This document shows, one piece after another, positions 1-14,651 of a stretch of 64,000 bases of DNA. Made by a program: the position numbers and the translations under genes. Location: contig JBAMDO010000107.1 of assembly GCA_037074765.1 (NCBI GenBank), positions 62,001 to 126,000 of the forward strand, read 5' to 3'. Source of the DNA: Mansonella perstans. Lineage: Eukaryota; Nematoda; Chromadorea; Rhabditida; Onchocercidae. The first letter of the stretch is position 1; the number at the start of each line of letters is the position of its first letter. Under the pieces are notes generated by a model that was given only the letters and a program-made list of their open reading frames with translations, did not search any database and was not told the DNA's origin.

Positions 1-100
1 AACTGCCATGGAGATTTTTTCCATCATTTCCCGCTATTAAATATTTTTCCGCCAATATAAGTAAAGAATCCCTTGTGTTAATTCAGTTATTCAAACCTAC

Positions 101-731
101 TTTCAAAGTGTATTCGATAGTTGTAAATTGCGGATACAACTCTGGCGGACGATTATCTTCTGCAATCATACTATAATGTGGAGGAAACGGATTACGCTGA
201 TTACAAAATGGGCAAATCCACGTTTTATTACGAAAATCGACCGTACTGAAATGAATTCCTTATTAAAATAATGTAAGTATAAAGCACTTTTAAATCAAAA
301 AAGTTTTTTTTATACAAAACAGCAATTTGAAAAGCCACTAGCCATAGAGCATTCAAGACTGCTTTGCAGGATGGTTTTTGACATAAAACAGGATCATATT
401 CAAGTGGTGGCTGATATGGTTGATCAGATGGACGCTCCTGAAAGTTATCTTAAAACTTTGCTACATGAAATAATTAGTGAGATGATTCAGCAAACAATCT
501 AAATAATTTGCATAGATCATATCTAAATTAATGCCAAAATATAATTGATAAATTTCATCCAATTTTTGATAAAGTTAAAAAAAGTGATCTTACCTTGAGA
601 GGAGTAAAAAAAGCAGCGACGGGCACAACAAGTCTTTGCGCATCAATTCGAGAATGTGGCCATAAATTCCAGGTCATCTGGATGCCATCAATATTAGCCT
701 GCTTTGCCAGATACTCTTCCCAAGCTGCCAT
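101..731 (-). CDS. sec-23: SEC23, COPII inner-coat GTPase-activating protein (5' part, continues off the left edge)
   Basis: SEC23 pairs with SEC24 in the COPII coat and activates the SAR1 GTPase on ER exit vesicles. Three exons are visible: 731-594 (46 codons, starting MAAWEEYL, with the [20 protein letters not shown] block typical of SEC23), 437-343 and 245-101. Together they carry the zinc-finger cysteines C65, C70, C89 and C92 (C-x4-C, then CPFC) and the EYDPVLC and [16 protein letters not shown] blocks. ATG 731 was preferred to the in-frame ATG at 782 because family members start at this residue. The second intron (342-246) only keeps the SEC23 frame if it uses a GC donor at 342-341, giving LNALCTVDF. 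The trunk, helical and gelsolin-like parts lie outside the window. Identification is secure; the missing 3' part cannot be judged. Confidence 0.93.
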
Positions 732-1794
732 TTCGTTCCCCTCTGAACTAACAAAATTTCGAGAAATTTTTGAAAATACCAAATGAATTCAATAATTGAT
801 CACGATATATGCATATATTATAGAATAGCAAAGCCAAATTTCTGATAAATTTATCTCTTTAATTAACGTCATTTATCCTATGAATTAATTTTGTAATATC
901 ACAACTTCCGTCATTCCTCAAACCTTTCAAAGACTAGTAAGATGAGAAGTACACTTGAAACACGTGGAAATATCCACGTGTATTATCAGGAAACGCGATA
1001 TGCAACTTGTGCAAAGTTTGACTACCAGCCAGGAAGAAGTACTATTACAAAATTTGAGTAAACTAAAATAAAAAGATTCATGAGTAGTGTATCTATAATA
1101 CATCCAAAGGCATGAACTGATTGTAACAATAATAAAACCATTTAAAAAATAAATAATAAACCATTTACTTCAAATTTAAATTCAATTTCATAATTCAACT
1201 GAAAACAAGAAGAAAATAATATTTGTTTAGTGAAAATTAATATTTATTTAGTGAAAAAAAAAAAAAAAACATTTCTTTTATTTTCTAATTTTTTATTCAA
1301 ACATTAAGCTATGCTATGATAAGTAAGTATACATGTGAAATAATTTAATAGTAATTGAGTAAATTTCTAAAATTAATCACAAATATTATCAAAAAGTAAT
1401 TTTGATGGGAAAATTTATTTTTAAAATATGATTATTTAATAATATCTAGTAAAAAAATTTTACTTCATTTAAACAGATATAGTTATATTGCCCGTATCGC
1501 CTGCAGCATATCTGTATTCAATGAATTGGGCCATATCTTAGATATGGGTTAGTCGTTTTTCACAATGATCACTGATTTACGCTATCGGTTGTAACAAAAC
1601 GGGCCGCAATTCGGATTTTATAGTATGATGTGAAGATTTGGGTGAGTGGGTGGTGGTGATGTAGACTGTGGAAGACGTGCATTGGAAGGTTTCATGTAAA
1701 CATAAGGTGATACTGGATTTATTTAGTCAAGAGGCTGTATCTGAATAACTGAGAATAGGCTGTTTTATTTGAAAATTCGATTTTTCTACTTTGT
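732..1794. other. Divergent intergenic region between sec-23 and eS25
   Basis: No coding exon was recognised. It should hold the promoters of both flanking genes, which are transcribed away from each other. It contains a perfect inverted repeat with two CACGTG boxes (960-981), an A-rich tract near 1256-1270, and a second small palindrome at 1531-1547 (CCATATCT, one base, AGATATGG). Confidence 0.6.
960..981. promoter_or_regulatory. Perfect inverted repeat with twin E-boxes
   Basis: Arms ACACGTGGA (960-968) and TCCACGTGT (973-981) are perfect reverse complements around a 4-nt spacer. Each arm contains CACGTG, the core bound by Myc/Max-type and HLH-30/TFEB-type bHLH factors. It lies 229 bp upstream of the sec-23 start and about 960 bp upstream of the eS25 start. 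Function is inferred only. Confidence 0.4.
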
Positions 1795-1954
1795 TATTTC
1801 AGGATTTTATACGTGATACCTACAAATGTTTCAGGATTTTATACCTGATACCTCCAAATATTTCAGAATTTTATACGTGATGCCTGCAAATATTTCAAGA
1901 TTTTATACGTGATGTCTACAAATATTTCAGGATTTTATACGTGATGCCTCCAAA
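1795..1954 (+). repeat. Five 32-bp tandem units spanning the eS25 acceptor and start codon
   Basis: Units lie at 1795-1826, 1827-1858, 1859-1890, 1891-1922 and 1923-1954, all exactly 32 bp. Each has TTTCAG or a variant, then GATTTTATACGTGAT or a variant, then a copy of the first codons of eS25. The last unit holds the real ATG (1944) and MPPK. Units 3 and 4 also have ATG (1880, 1912); units 1 and 2 have ATA at that place. The duplicated segment is therefore the leader plus the beginning of the protein-coding sequence. Confidence 0.93.
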
Positions 1955-3058
1955 GACATCAGGAAAAGCTGGTAAGGGTGGGAAAGGTGATTCGAAAGCT
2001 GTAGCGAAGGCACCAAAGAAGAAGGAAGGTGGAGGTGGTGGTAAAGCCAAGAAAAAGAAGTGGTCTAAAGGAAAAGTTCGAGATAAGTTGAACAATATGG
2101 TCCTTTTTGATAAAGCAACTTATGAAAAACTGTATAAAGAAGTATGTTTTCTTTTTGACATATTTTCTCATATTTAAATTATATTTTTATTCCTTTAAAC
2201 TTTTCTTAATGGCCTAGAATGATACGACGCTGTACTAAAAGGGATATGTAAATGACTGGACAATAACAAAGCACATTGAGGCCGTGCATTTTCAAAGACT
2301 CAATTAACATAGACTATTTGATGCATTGGAGAGTGTTATTCTGAAATCTAATTCTCGAAATCATTTGAGAAGTTTGTAATTAATGCAGTTAGAACCTTCT
2401 GAATGAATTTCCAAGTAGTGGCTAGTTGTCTTAATGTTTAAGAGATTTGTTCAGGAACTCTCGTTACAGGTTATTACATATAAGCTTATCACGCCTTCGG
2501 TAGTTTCGGAAAGATTAAAAGTTCGCGCATCTTTAGCAAAACAAGGACTTCGAGAGCTTCTTGCAAAAGGTTTGTATCATTGCTTGTTGGCGCAGATATT
2601 TGAGAAATAAGTATGAACATTAGAAAATTGAAGAATCAGGCAAGTTTGCATGGGTATTTTTCCTTGAGCTTGTGCTCGATGCAACAGTTTCTTACACGGC
2701 ATTCCGGTGATTTTATTATTGTTACATAAAAAATGACTTTACTTGAAACATTTTTCAACATAATTTTGAATTCTTGGATTTGGCATTACAGTATAGGTAA
2801 TGTTGGTTTATTACTTTCTTAGGTATTTAATTTGGCATACCCGCTCTTTAGTTCCATCCTAAGATATTTTACGCTGTGATATTTTCTGGGAACCACGTTT
2901 CAGCCATTAGTAGATAAAGGGTATTTTAATTTTCATTTTTTGTGTATTTGCTTATAAATTTTTGTATGTTTGCAGGACTGATCAAATGTGTGGTGCATCA
3001 TGGGGGTCAGCTCGTCTACACAAGGTGCACGAAAGCGGATGATACTATTGTTGAATAA
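1944..3058 (+). CDS. rps-25: 40S ribosomal protein eS25 (RPS25)
   Basis: Small-subunit ribosomal protein eS25, 126 aa, near the usual length (human 125). Exons 1944-2141, 2470-2569 and 2976-3058 join in phase. Residues 1-39 are the Lys/Gly-rich tail. The conserved core follows: [20 protein letters not shown], then the winged-helix part with [20 protein letters not shown] and [20 protein letters not shown] 1944 was chosen over the two upstream repeat ATGs because only it opens this frame. A TTTCAG at 1925-1930 would serve as a trans-splice or cis acceptor, leaving a 13-nt leader; this is inferred. Introns of 328 and 406 nt were checked for snoRNA boxes and none was convincing. Both neighbours are on the minus strand, so this is a stand-alone gene. 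Confidence 0.96.
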
Positions 3059-5628
3059 TTTTGCTTTGTTATTGTTTTTTTTGCTATAAAATTTCTCAGT
3101 TATACATTTTGCAACAACATTTATGGGATGGTCACGCGACGGTACACATTTGCTGGTTGCGCATCTTAGACGCAAACCTCGCAAATTGTTTTGTTTATTT
3201 GCGATGCCCAGTTGTTTTGTTCATTTTTTACCGGCTTCAACGATTTTACTGGATTCTTAGATTATTCAGATAGGCTAGTGAGGCGATAAAGATAATCTTT
3301 ACATGATAGAAAGCGATTTTCAGGACATTGCTGGAAAGTGCGTTTTTTTGGCATCTTACTCATTTTTTTTTTGACGTGACTTAGTCTTCTTTATCGGTTT
3401 GTAATGTAAATCAAACTGATCTTGTGAGAGCATCAACATAGTTTCAAGTTCCATCTGAAGCTACCTAATCGTCATGATTGCTCTGTTAGGAAAGGATTAA
3501 TACCAACGGGATACAAACGCAATTAGAAATTAATATTGAAATTTGGTGATTTGATAATTGCTTGGCAACAAATGCGGATTTAAATGTATAGCAAGAGTAT
3601 GTTATTGAAATTAAGCTTCATTTCGGCACCATATGCCTGATTCGGTATAGAAGCATAGCTGTCGTCTACGTTATGCTCCATTTGCTTCGGCGAGTTTTTT
3701 TTTCTCGTCTTTTATTTGTGTCTGGAATGGATAGATCTCTCAGTGTTGTGGCTTATGAGTTACATCAGAATCTATGAATATTATCGTGATTCCCAGAAAT
3801 TGGAATGAATTACGGAATAGAGATAGTTCAATCAATTCATGATAAAACATGCTTGGTATGAATCGGTGATGAATTTTTTGAGTTTATCGATATTCAGACT
3901 AAAAATCACTGCTTCGAATGGTATCGTAAGATTCCAGTTGACAGCTTTATTTGTCTTAAAATTAGATGAAATTAGCAATCATCCTTCAAATAAAAAAAAC
4001 TTTTTTTGGTAAGTTAAAAAGAATACACCTATTGATAACATTATTGCTGGTGCTTCTCAAATGAATCCATGCTCATTCATAACTTTTGGTTTTTTCTTTT
4101 CTTTTTAATTCAAGAATTGATTTTTATAGAAATTGAGCTTACTGGAATTGCTTTAGGCTGTGTTGATTGAAATTGCAGCATTGTAAGCAATATCTTAAAA
4201 TCTTTCCCTTATATTTTGCTAATATATAGTAGTCCAATAAACAGATAAAGTTAAAATAAATTGTTTCAATAAAAATGAAAATAAAGTGAACTTGAAGAAA
4301 TTGGCAAAATTATCCAACCTTTCAGCTAAATTTACTAGCAATGCTAATCATACTACATAACAAAATTTTTTTTTTTTGTAAATGCTAACCGAAATAAAAA
4401 TGATACGACCGATTGATGACATGGTTGCAATTAAGACTGAGATGATATTGAATGTTTTTACCATTTTTAATTTTTTAAAATATATTTACAAAGAGCACAT
4501 AAATTTATGTATATTCTGAATTGTTAAAAAATGATGGAACCAGAATTGTTCACTTCATTTTTTAAATACGACTTCAACGACTAAAATTTTTTATCCCTTC
4601 CCAGAGGGTATTTGTGGAGAACATAAAACAGGCGAGACTTATTAAAATCGATTATACAGTAATTCATAAGAAAAAAAATCAAAATAGGATATTGTCATTT
4701 TCTAAATTTTTTAATTTTTAAATAATTGTTGTATGGATATGATTAATTTCTCTTTATTTTGTCAAATATCAAAAATGGATAAAGTTATTAAAATTAAAAA
4801 GCAACAGACAAAAATTCTATGGCTGAACTAAGATGTAAATATGATAATGGGTATATGGTATATGTCCCACTGTCGATAATAGTAGTGCCTGTTAATCAAG
4901 TTTGCCATTTATCATTATCTGTAATAGTTATTCCTTGAATTCATAGAAATTCGGAATCCTCCAAATATCTTTTATTTTCTTAATCAGAAAAGGCAACAAC
5001 ATAATTCCCTTAATTATGGAAAATTTTAAAAGAAAACCATAATTATCGAGCAAAAATTTAAAAAGAATGAGGATTTAAAAAAGTAGTGGTACATTTTTTG
5101 TTAACTAAATCTTTTTCTCTTGGTTTAATAAAAAAGAACTCGAATGAGAAAATGTTTAGGTAGGCAATATGACATGAAAATAACAATAATAATTCTGCAG
5201 GTGATGCTATCATGATGCTTTTTTGGGAATGTATTGTACAGTTAATTTTAGCTTACAATTTTTCCCATTCTTTGCAGCTATTTTCATGCTAAGATGGGTT
5301 ACCATCTCTTTATTTTTTTTCTTTTTTTTTGAATTTTTTTAATTAAGGGTGTAAGCTGAAGCAATTAAAAGGACTGAAATTTCAACATAAGAATTGTTTC
5401 TTCAATAAACTGATACTTCTCCTATGGCGCTTTCCAGCTTTATTTTATCTTATTTTATCTAAAAAAGGGTCATTAACATGAAAAATTAAGGATCTTATTC
5501 AGAAAGAATTAAAGGTAAAAATTGTAGCTACTCAAAGTGAAGCGTCGAAATAATTTCAACCATGCAATCGAATATGAACAATTAATGAAATGTAAATAAC
5601 AAGTTAAATATATCACCACTGGAATCCT
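3059..5628. other. Convergent intergenic region, eS25 to adh-5
   Basis: No gene recognised on either strand. The short open frames just after eS25 show no family resemblance. The only structure noticed is a diverged copy (4996-5205) of sequence also found in adh-5 intron 3 (7781-7992). Confidence 0.55.
4996..5205 (+). repeat. Diverged copy A of a ~210-bp repeat
   Basis: Same order of blocks as 7781-7992 on the same strand: CCCTTAATTA, AAAATTTTAAAAGA, AATTATC, GTTAACTAAATCTTTTTCT and ATAACAATAATA. It could be an old dispersed repeat or a decayed local duplicate of the adh-5 exon 4/intron 3 junction. Confidence 0.6.
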
Positions 5629-8707
<3,079 letters not shown>

Positions 8708-9518
8708 GAATGAATGAAATATCAATCTCCTAAAAAACGAAAATAGAAAAGCTTAAGCCATAACTCTACTCATACCGAATTTTAGAAACCTCAAGAACCA
8801 AAAATAACCACATAAAAGTAGAGCGAATTTAACAAATTCTTGATATTTTGATAAAAAGCAGGCTATCATGACGATTAAATTTGGACACTCAGCTTATCGC
8901 TACCATACTATAAATTATTCCATAGTCTTTTCAATGCATGAAATTATTCTTTCTCATTTTTAATTCCTATCAGAATGGAAACTCTCATTTGTAGCATTTC
9001 GACCGTCGAAAATCCATTAAAAACTTTTCTCCTCTTTCAAATGATAGAATTTTTTTATTCTTTTTTCCAAAGAACCTTAATTATCGAACACATATTCAGC
9101 CAAGGACCAAACCAAATAGTAACTTGAAAGCAAACAGAAAAGAATTTATTTTACCTGAATGACTTAGACATATTTTCCTGACAGAGACCATTCTAGTGCA
9201 TAACTCACCACCAGAAGCGTTTCTTCATCTTGAGTACAAAAATATTCATTGGATAAAAAATGTATATAAAAATATGAAATTGAGCGTAAAAATTAAAACA
9301 TGGCAACGCATTATCATTCATCAGATCATCAAAAATATTAGCATTTTTCAATAGAAACAACCAAATTTTGAAATGAAACAGTATTCATTATCAACAGAGA
9401 AGATTAAACAGTAATCGAAAAATAAAAAAAGACATGTATTACCAATAGAAATCCTAAGCATTTTTGAAAAAACAAACTCTGGGAAAAACAATGTAAACTG
9501 CCTTTGTTAAACTTAAAT
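8708..9518. other. Intergenic region, adh-5 promoter side and TRMT2A 3' side
   Basis: 811 bp between two minus-strand genes. No exon or repeat recognised. The distance is larger than typical nematode operon spacing, so an operon is possible but unsupported. Confidence 0.5.
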
Positions 9519-12500
9519 CTATCTCTCCAACTGAACAACCCATTCACAATGAGTTGTTTGAGGAAACATGTCAACAGGTGTTATAGAAGTTAGTCTGAAT
9601 GGTTCACCGTCGAATTTTCTGGACATGGGCCGACAGAGATCAACCATATTTTTCATTGCCAGAGATGGATTACACGAAACAAAAATAATTTTTTTCAGCT
9701 GTTCAAGCTGAAAAATCGAAAATGAAACTAGCTACGTGGATGTTTCAATATTTCTATTAAATTCAAATCACGTGACAATTTCGTCCTTCAGAATTTCATA
9801 ATTTCAAAAAAGTTAAAACTTTTACTGAACCAAGTGATTTTTAAACGTAATAAAACTTCTAGTTAAACTTCTAATTATTTTCAAGCAGTGGTTAAAGATT
9901 AATGCTCCGTCAACTTTCAGAACGAGAAATCATCAACTTCGAAAGGATAAAATTCAAAAAGAAAAGTACTTACCGTCCGGCATCCAATAACTACCTTTTC
10001 GTGAATTCCAGCTCGTGGAGGATCTAATACTCCAATTATATTTGCTGTTTTCAAATCAACCCATGACGGTACTAGTCGTTCCAGTCGAAAGAAAACATTT
10101 TCGGCTTTACCAGAAACAAACTTGTAGCTAAAATTACGACATAAACACATGCAAGCGATAACATATATGTAAACACTAAATACATAACCATACATTTCAA
10201 TTGATAACTCTTCTTTTTCCATTTTTACTTTTTGCTTAAATTTTTTACTTCTTGTAGTTTAATACTACCAGAGGTGAAATTTCTTTCCCATTACTTTTCT
10301 TTTGACGAAATTCATAAAAATAACTTTTGTGAAATAAACTTTTTTTGATACCTGTCTGGTGGTAAATTATTATCAATCGCATTTTTCGTTGCATCTTCAA
10401 TTGCCTCCGGAATAATTTCAACACCTACTAAAAATTTCCGAGCAACGCCTTTCGCCAACTTCATTAAACTAATTCCGATCGTTCCAGTTCCACAGCAGAT
10501 ATCTAAGATCAAAGTTACCTGTTGCTGTCCACCAATTTCCTCCTAAAAATGTTTTAATTAATATTTTTCTTCATACATATAACACATATATAATAACAAA
10601 ATTCAAGGTCAGAACAAAAATGGCCGTAAAGAGCTAATGAACAAAACGTGTTAAAATTGTTGAAAAAAAGAAGTCAAATCTATTTCAAAATTTTTAAAAA
10701 TCCATTAACCTTTTCAAATTTTTTTATCTTCATTTTTGGCTCATCGCTATCTTTGTTTACAGATTCTCCAAGATCTTCTTCGGAAGCTGCGGTAACTATA
10801 TCAGCACCAATCGCTGTCTGTGCGGCTGAATTATCCGATTTACATAAGCCACATTTTTCGGCAATCGTTTTATACAGTATCGCGGCACCAGCACTGTTTG
10901 TTTGAAAAAACGATGAAGGCGAAACTCGAAATCGGATATCCAATATTGTTTCATAAATATAAGGGGCACCTGTAAAAATTAGGATGTTCACCGCTCATTA
11001 AGAAACTCACGGAAAGAGACAAATTCACCATGATAATCTATTAATCTATAGAAAATTAAACATATGATGGACATTTTATGTTAACCTTTGAATTATAGAA
11101 AGCTATAAAAATTGTCGTTAAACCTTTCCTAGTCCACAATTATACAGTCTAAGCTTAAGAAAGATTTACAGATAATTCACATTAACGAGTGCGAATATCA
11201 AACAGCTTAAGTCCAAAATGCGGGAATCAGAAACAATGGTTACTGACTGAAAAAAAAAATGTGTTCATATGCAATCCAAATAAAAGACATAAAAGACAAA
11301 TATTAATTCTGCTTTATTAAAAGTGAGGTTCAAGTAAAAATCATATAATATTCTGCTCACTATATTTTTAAAAACAGAGAAATACATTTAAGATCTCCCA
11401 ATTATATGAGTTTTTCAAAAACTTTGTTCCAAATTACACAGATAAGCTTTAAAATCAAATCTAGAAAAAGCCGCATTCAAAACGCTTTTGAAAAAAAAAA
11501 ACGATATACCTGCAATGTGCTCATAAATAACCGGATCGCTAGCATTTGCTAACCGCTGCCAATACAGTGAAGTAATACGAAAACGACTATTTTCATCAAA
11601 TAAATTGTCCAAACGAAGAAATCGTTCTTCCACAACTTTCATTAAAGCTTTTTCACGCTCTTTGTCTTCCATCGGAAATATCGTTACAATCATCATTACA
11701 TCTGAACCAAATTCACGAACAGAAAGCATTTTCCATACACCTTTTCGTTCAAACTCATTGAATGGCTGCAAGAAACGGCTTGTGATACTTATATGAACAA
11801 ACTGATTCCCATATAGGCTAATTAATTGCAAACTAGTAAATGCCCAAATCTATATCTCATTCTTTATTTGCATTCATCACTTTTATGCTCCATTTATAAA
11901 CCTTTCTCCCACCCCGTCATTACTGTCGAATAATTTTGAGGAAAAAAAACTGATGAATTAATGTTCAGAAAAACAACGATTATACGCAGGACAATGATAT
12001 AAATGACACACTGATCTCCAAAATAACTGTAAATTCAATATTATACTCCCGATGATTCACATGCAAAGAAAAAAAAATAAAACTCACTGATTCACCACTT
12101 TCCACAACCAATTTTTCGAAGGCTCCCACAATTCGCTTCATATGGGTTGATATGTTATTACATGTGTCCACCGGTACTACAAAATGTTGATTAGCCGCAA
12201 ATCGACCGCCAACAAAACCAACACAAATATGACCATCGATATTACGACCAACTGTAAATTCACATTTATTCCGATATTCGATGATACGAGGTGAAGGACG
12301 GATCTGAAGTCATTAACAACAATTTAACTATTAAAATTTTATGCTATGAGCTGGATATACCATATATAATTTTTAAGAGAAAAGAAAATGCAATCCAACA
12401 TCTGGATAGTTCCTGACCCAAGCTTACTAGCCTAAAAATTATAGAGTCGATCCATGCAAAAGTTCTAAAACAACTAAGTTTGCTATATCTTATAATCGCG

Positions 12501-13810
12501 CCAATAGTAGGAACATTTAATGCCCATAAGAGATGTTAAACATCAACAAATAATATAAGAGATTTGATATTAAGGAAAAAAAAACCATAGAAACGAGTAA
12601 GACAAAAAAAAATGAGCAACTAAACCCACAGATTCAATCAATGATTCAATACTGATTCTGCTGGCATCATTCACGTGAGCATTAATCATTTCTTTCAAAA
12701 AGGTCCTGGCAATTCGTTTTACATCTTTCATTTTAATTTCAAGTTGTTCGCTGTATGGTTTGTCAGCCAGTGGCGTTACACGTTCACGTGCTGTACGCTT
12801 TATTTGATCACTGTTTATTGGTTTCTGTAAATTAAAGAATTACGAACGCTCGATTATAGCTATTAGCCAAAACAATTTTAAGATAATATGCCTCCAATAT
12901 TATTCTGACAGTTACATTGTTATCTATGCTATATTACATAAATTTACATATTTTGCGATTCGGCGGATTAATTCTAGATTATTAAAAGCAATATTCTTTA
13001 GCTTTAATAAGATTTAGAAAGAAAATTTAACAATAACTACAAATTATGAAAGATCTTCTCACAAATTTTTAAATATGCTCCGCAAACTTACTACTTTCAG
13101 TTGTTCTGGTTGCGCTATCTTCGCTTGTAAAACTCGACCTTTTATTTTGAAACCATCAAAAATTTGTACTGCAGCAGCAGCTTCATCCGCAGTTGATACC
13201 GAAAAGAACACTGTTAAGCCCGTATGTCGAATGTTTTTTACAACGAACTTATTTAATTGCCTGAAAAGAAAAAAACTGAAAGATGATGCAATTCTGTTAA
13301 ATAATCGACATAAAATTCAAAAAGATAAGTTTGAGTTGTTAAACAAAAATTCGAAAAGGTAAGTTTGAGTTGTTGAACAAAAATTCGAAAAGGTAACTTT
13401 GAGTTGTTGAACAAACTTAGCAAAATATTCTCTTTTACATACTTTGAAAGAAGTTCCTTGATTTGCTTATATTTCAGATATGGTGGCACATTCCGTATTT
13501 GCACTCGTGAATTTTCACTTTTGCCAACTACGCTAACATCAACGCAACGTTCAGCAATTAATTCTTCTGTTTCCGGAAATATATCATCACAATGTACACT
13601 ATCTGTTGTACACGTTGGCTTTGCAGAATTATCGGAAATTGACTGTTGAACATTCATTACTTCATCATCCTTTAATGAAATAGACTCTTCTCGCTGCTTA
13701 TCTTCAACTAATTCATTTCCGGTACCATTTCCGGTAGCATTTCCGGTTGCTGAATCCCTAATCAACAGAATTGAATTCTCATCATTGCTTTTCAACGTTT
13801 CACTGTTCAT
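9519..13810 (-). CDS. TRMT2A: tRNA (uracil-5-)-methyltransferase, TRMT2A type, with N-terminal RRM
   Basis: SAM-dependent enzyme of the TrmA/RlmD class that makes m5U54 in the tRNA T-loop. Nine exons: 13810-13443, 13260-13092, 12824-12630, 12303-12088, 11765-11510, 10969-10710, 10542-10352, 10127-9974, 9707-9519. They give 665 aa (human 625). Order: acidic Ser/Thr-rich start with a GNATGNGTGN run; an RRM over about 101-178 (VQIRNVPPYLKYKQIKELL); then EYRNKCEFTVGRN. The catalytic half has FFQTN, the SAM loop DICCGTGTIG from 502, GVLDPPRAGIH near 586, and the nucleophile C615 in VSCNPSLAM. The tail PVDMFPQTTHCEWV is typical. Exon 2 could end three bases earlier (GTAGTA or GTAAGT donor); GTAAGT is preferred. 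TRMT2B is an alternative, but the RRM favours TRMT2A. The start is the ATG just after a TTTCAG. Confidence 0.93.
13313..13414. repeat. Three 34-bp tandem units in TRMT2A intron 1
   Basis: Units 13313-13346, 13347-13380 and 13381-13414. The last two differ by one base (GGTAAGTTT versus GGTAACTTT); the first is a little more diverged. It lies fully inside the first intron and does not touch the splice sites. Confidence 0.9.
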
Positions 13811-14651
13811 TACAAATCTGAAATCAGAGTTGTAAAAAAACATTCATTGCATATACTATTATAACATATTTTTCTTCACATTAAAATTATTTCCTAAAGG
13901 ATTCAGAATCTTTCCGAAAGGATTCAGAATCTTTCACGCAAGATAAGTCTTCGGAAGATAAGCCTTTGAATAACAAACAGTTTAGTAGGTGAGATAAAGA
14001 GATAATATCACTGAAAAAAAGATCGAAAGAAGGGAGAGAGAGATAAGAGAGAGAGGGACAGAGAGAGAATGTATGGAAAAGTATAAGGCCAATTACCTTA
14101 TCAAAAGTTAACCAGGTTGATCCAGGAAATTAGTGGGCTAACAGGTATAACGCAAAACCAATAAAGGAATGGCTTAATAAGAAATGGAAAAGAGTGTGGT
14201 ATTTGTTAAAGTACGGAGATGCAGAGTGAGTTGATAGAGAGAATGTTGCATGAGATACAAACACACGTCACTGGGGTCACGTTTAGGAATTAGAATGGAG
14301 AAAATGTAATTAAGAAAGGTGTAACGTAAAAATGCGCCAGTTTATGTTGGATAACGTGACTAGTACTAGGCGTAAAAGCGTCAAATTCATTTAAATAAAA
14401 TTACATTTGATCAGTGTCAAAGGTTAAGGGACAAAACACAAAGAATTGATGGTGATGACAAGAAAAGCATGAATTTGATTTTGGGAAAATTAATTGAGTA
14501 ATTTTGGGAAAAATTACTGTAATTTTGATAATTTTGGAAATTAATTTTGGAAAAATTAATTGAATCGTAAAATTTAAAAAAAAATTGCAAATACACGTGA
14601 GATATTTGAAACATAATGGTTTAGTTCAGACCCAACAATTAATGTCATCGG
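13811..14651. other. Divergent intergenic region between TRMT2A and rmh-1
   Basis: No gene seen. It contains a 21-bp direct repeat (13896-13914 and 13917-13935, core GGATTCAGAATCTTTC), a GA-rich microsatellite (about 14027-14070) and a low-complexity stretch built from AATTTTGG and AATTAATT words (about 14480-14580). Promoters of both genes should lie here. Confidence 0.6.

Noticed and set aside
2570..2975. Possible snoRNA in eS25 intron 2
   Set aside because: An ACA-like triplet is present but no convincing paired hairpins or H box; no C/D boxes in either intron.
14111..14128. ACCAGGTTGATCCAGG resembles the 5' end of 18S rRNA
   Set aside because: Similarity stops after the short stretch, which is itself a near-palindrome. 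No further rRNA sequence follows.
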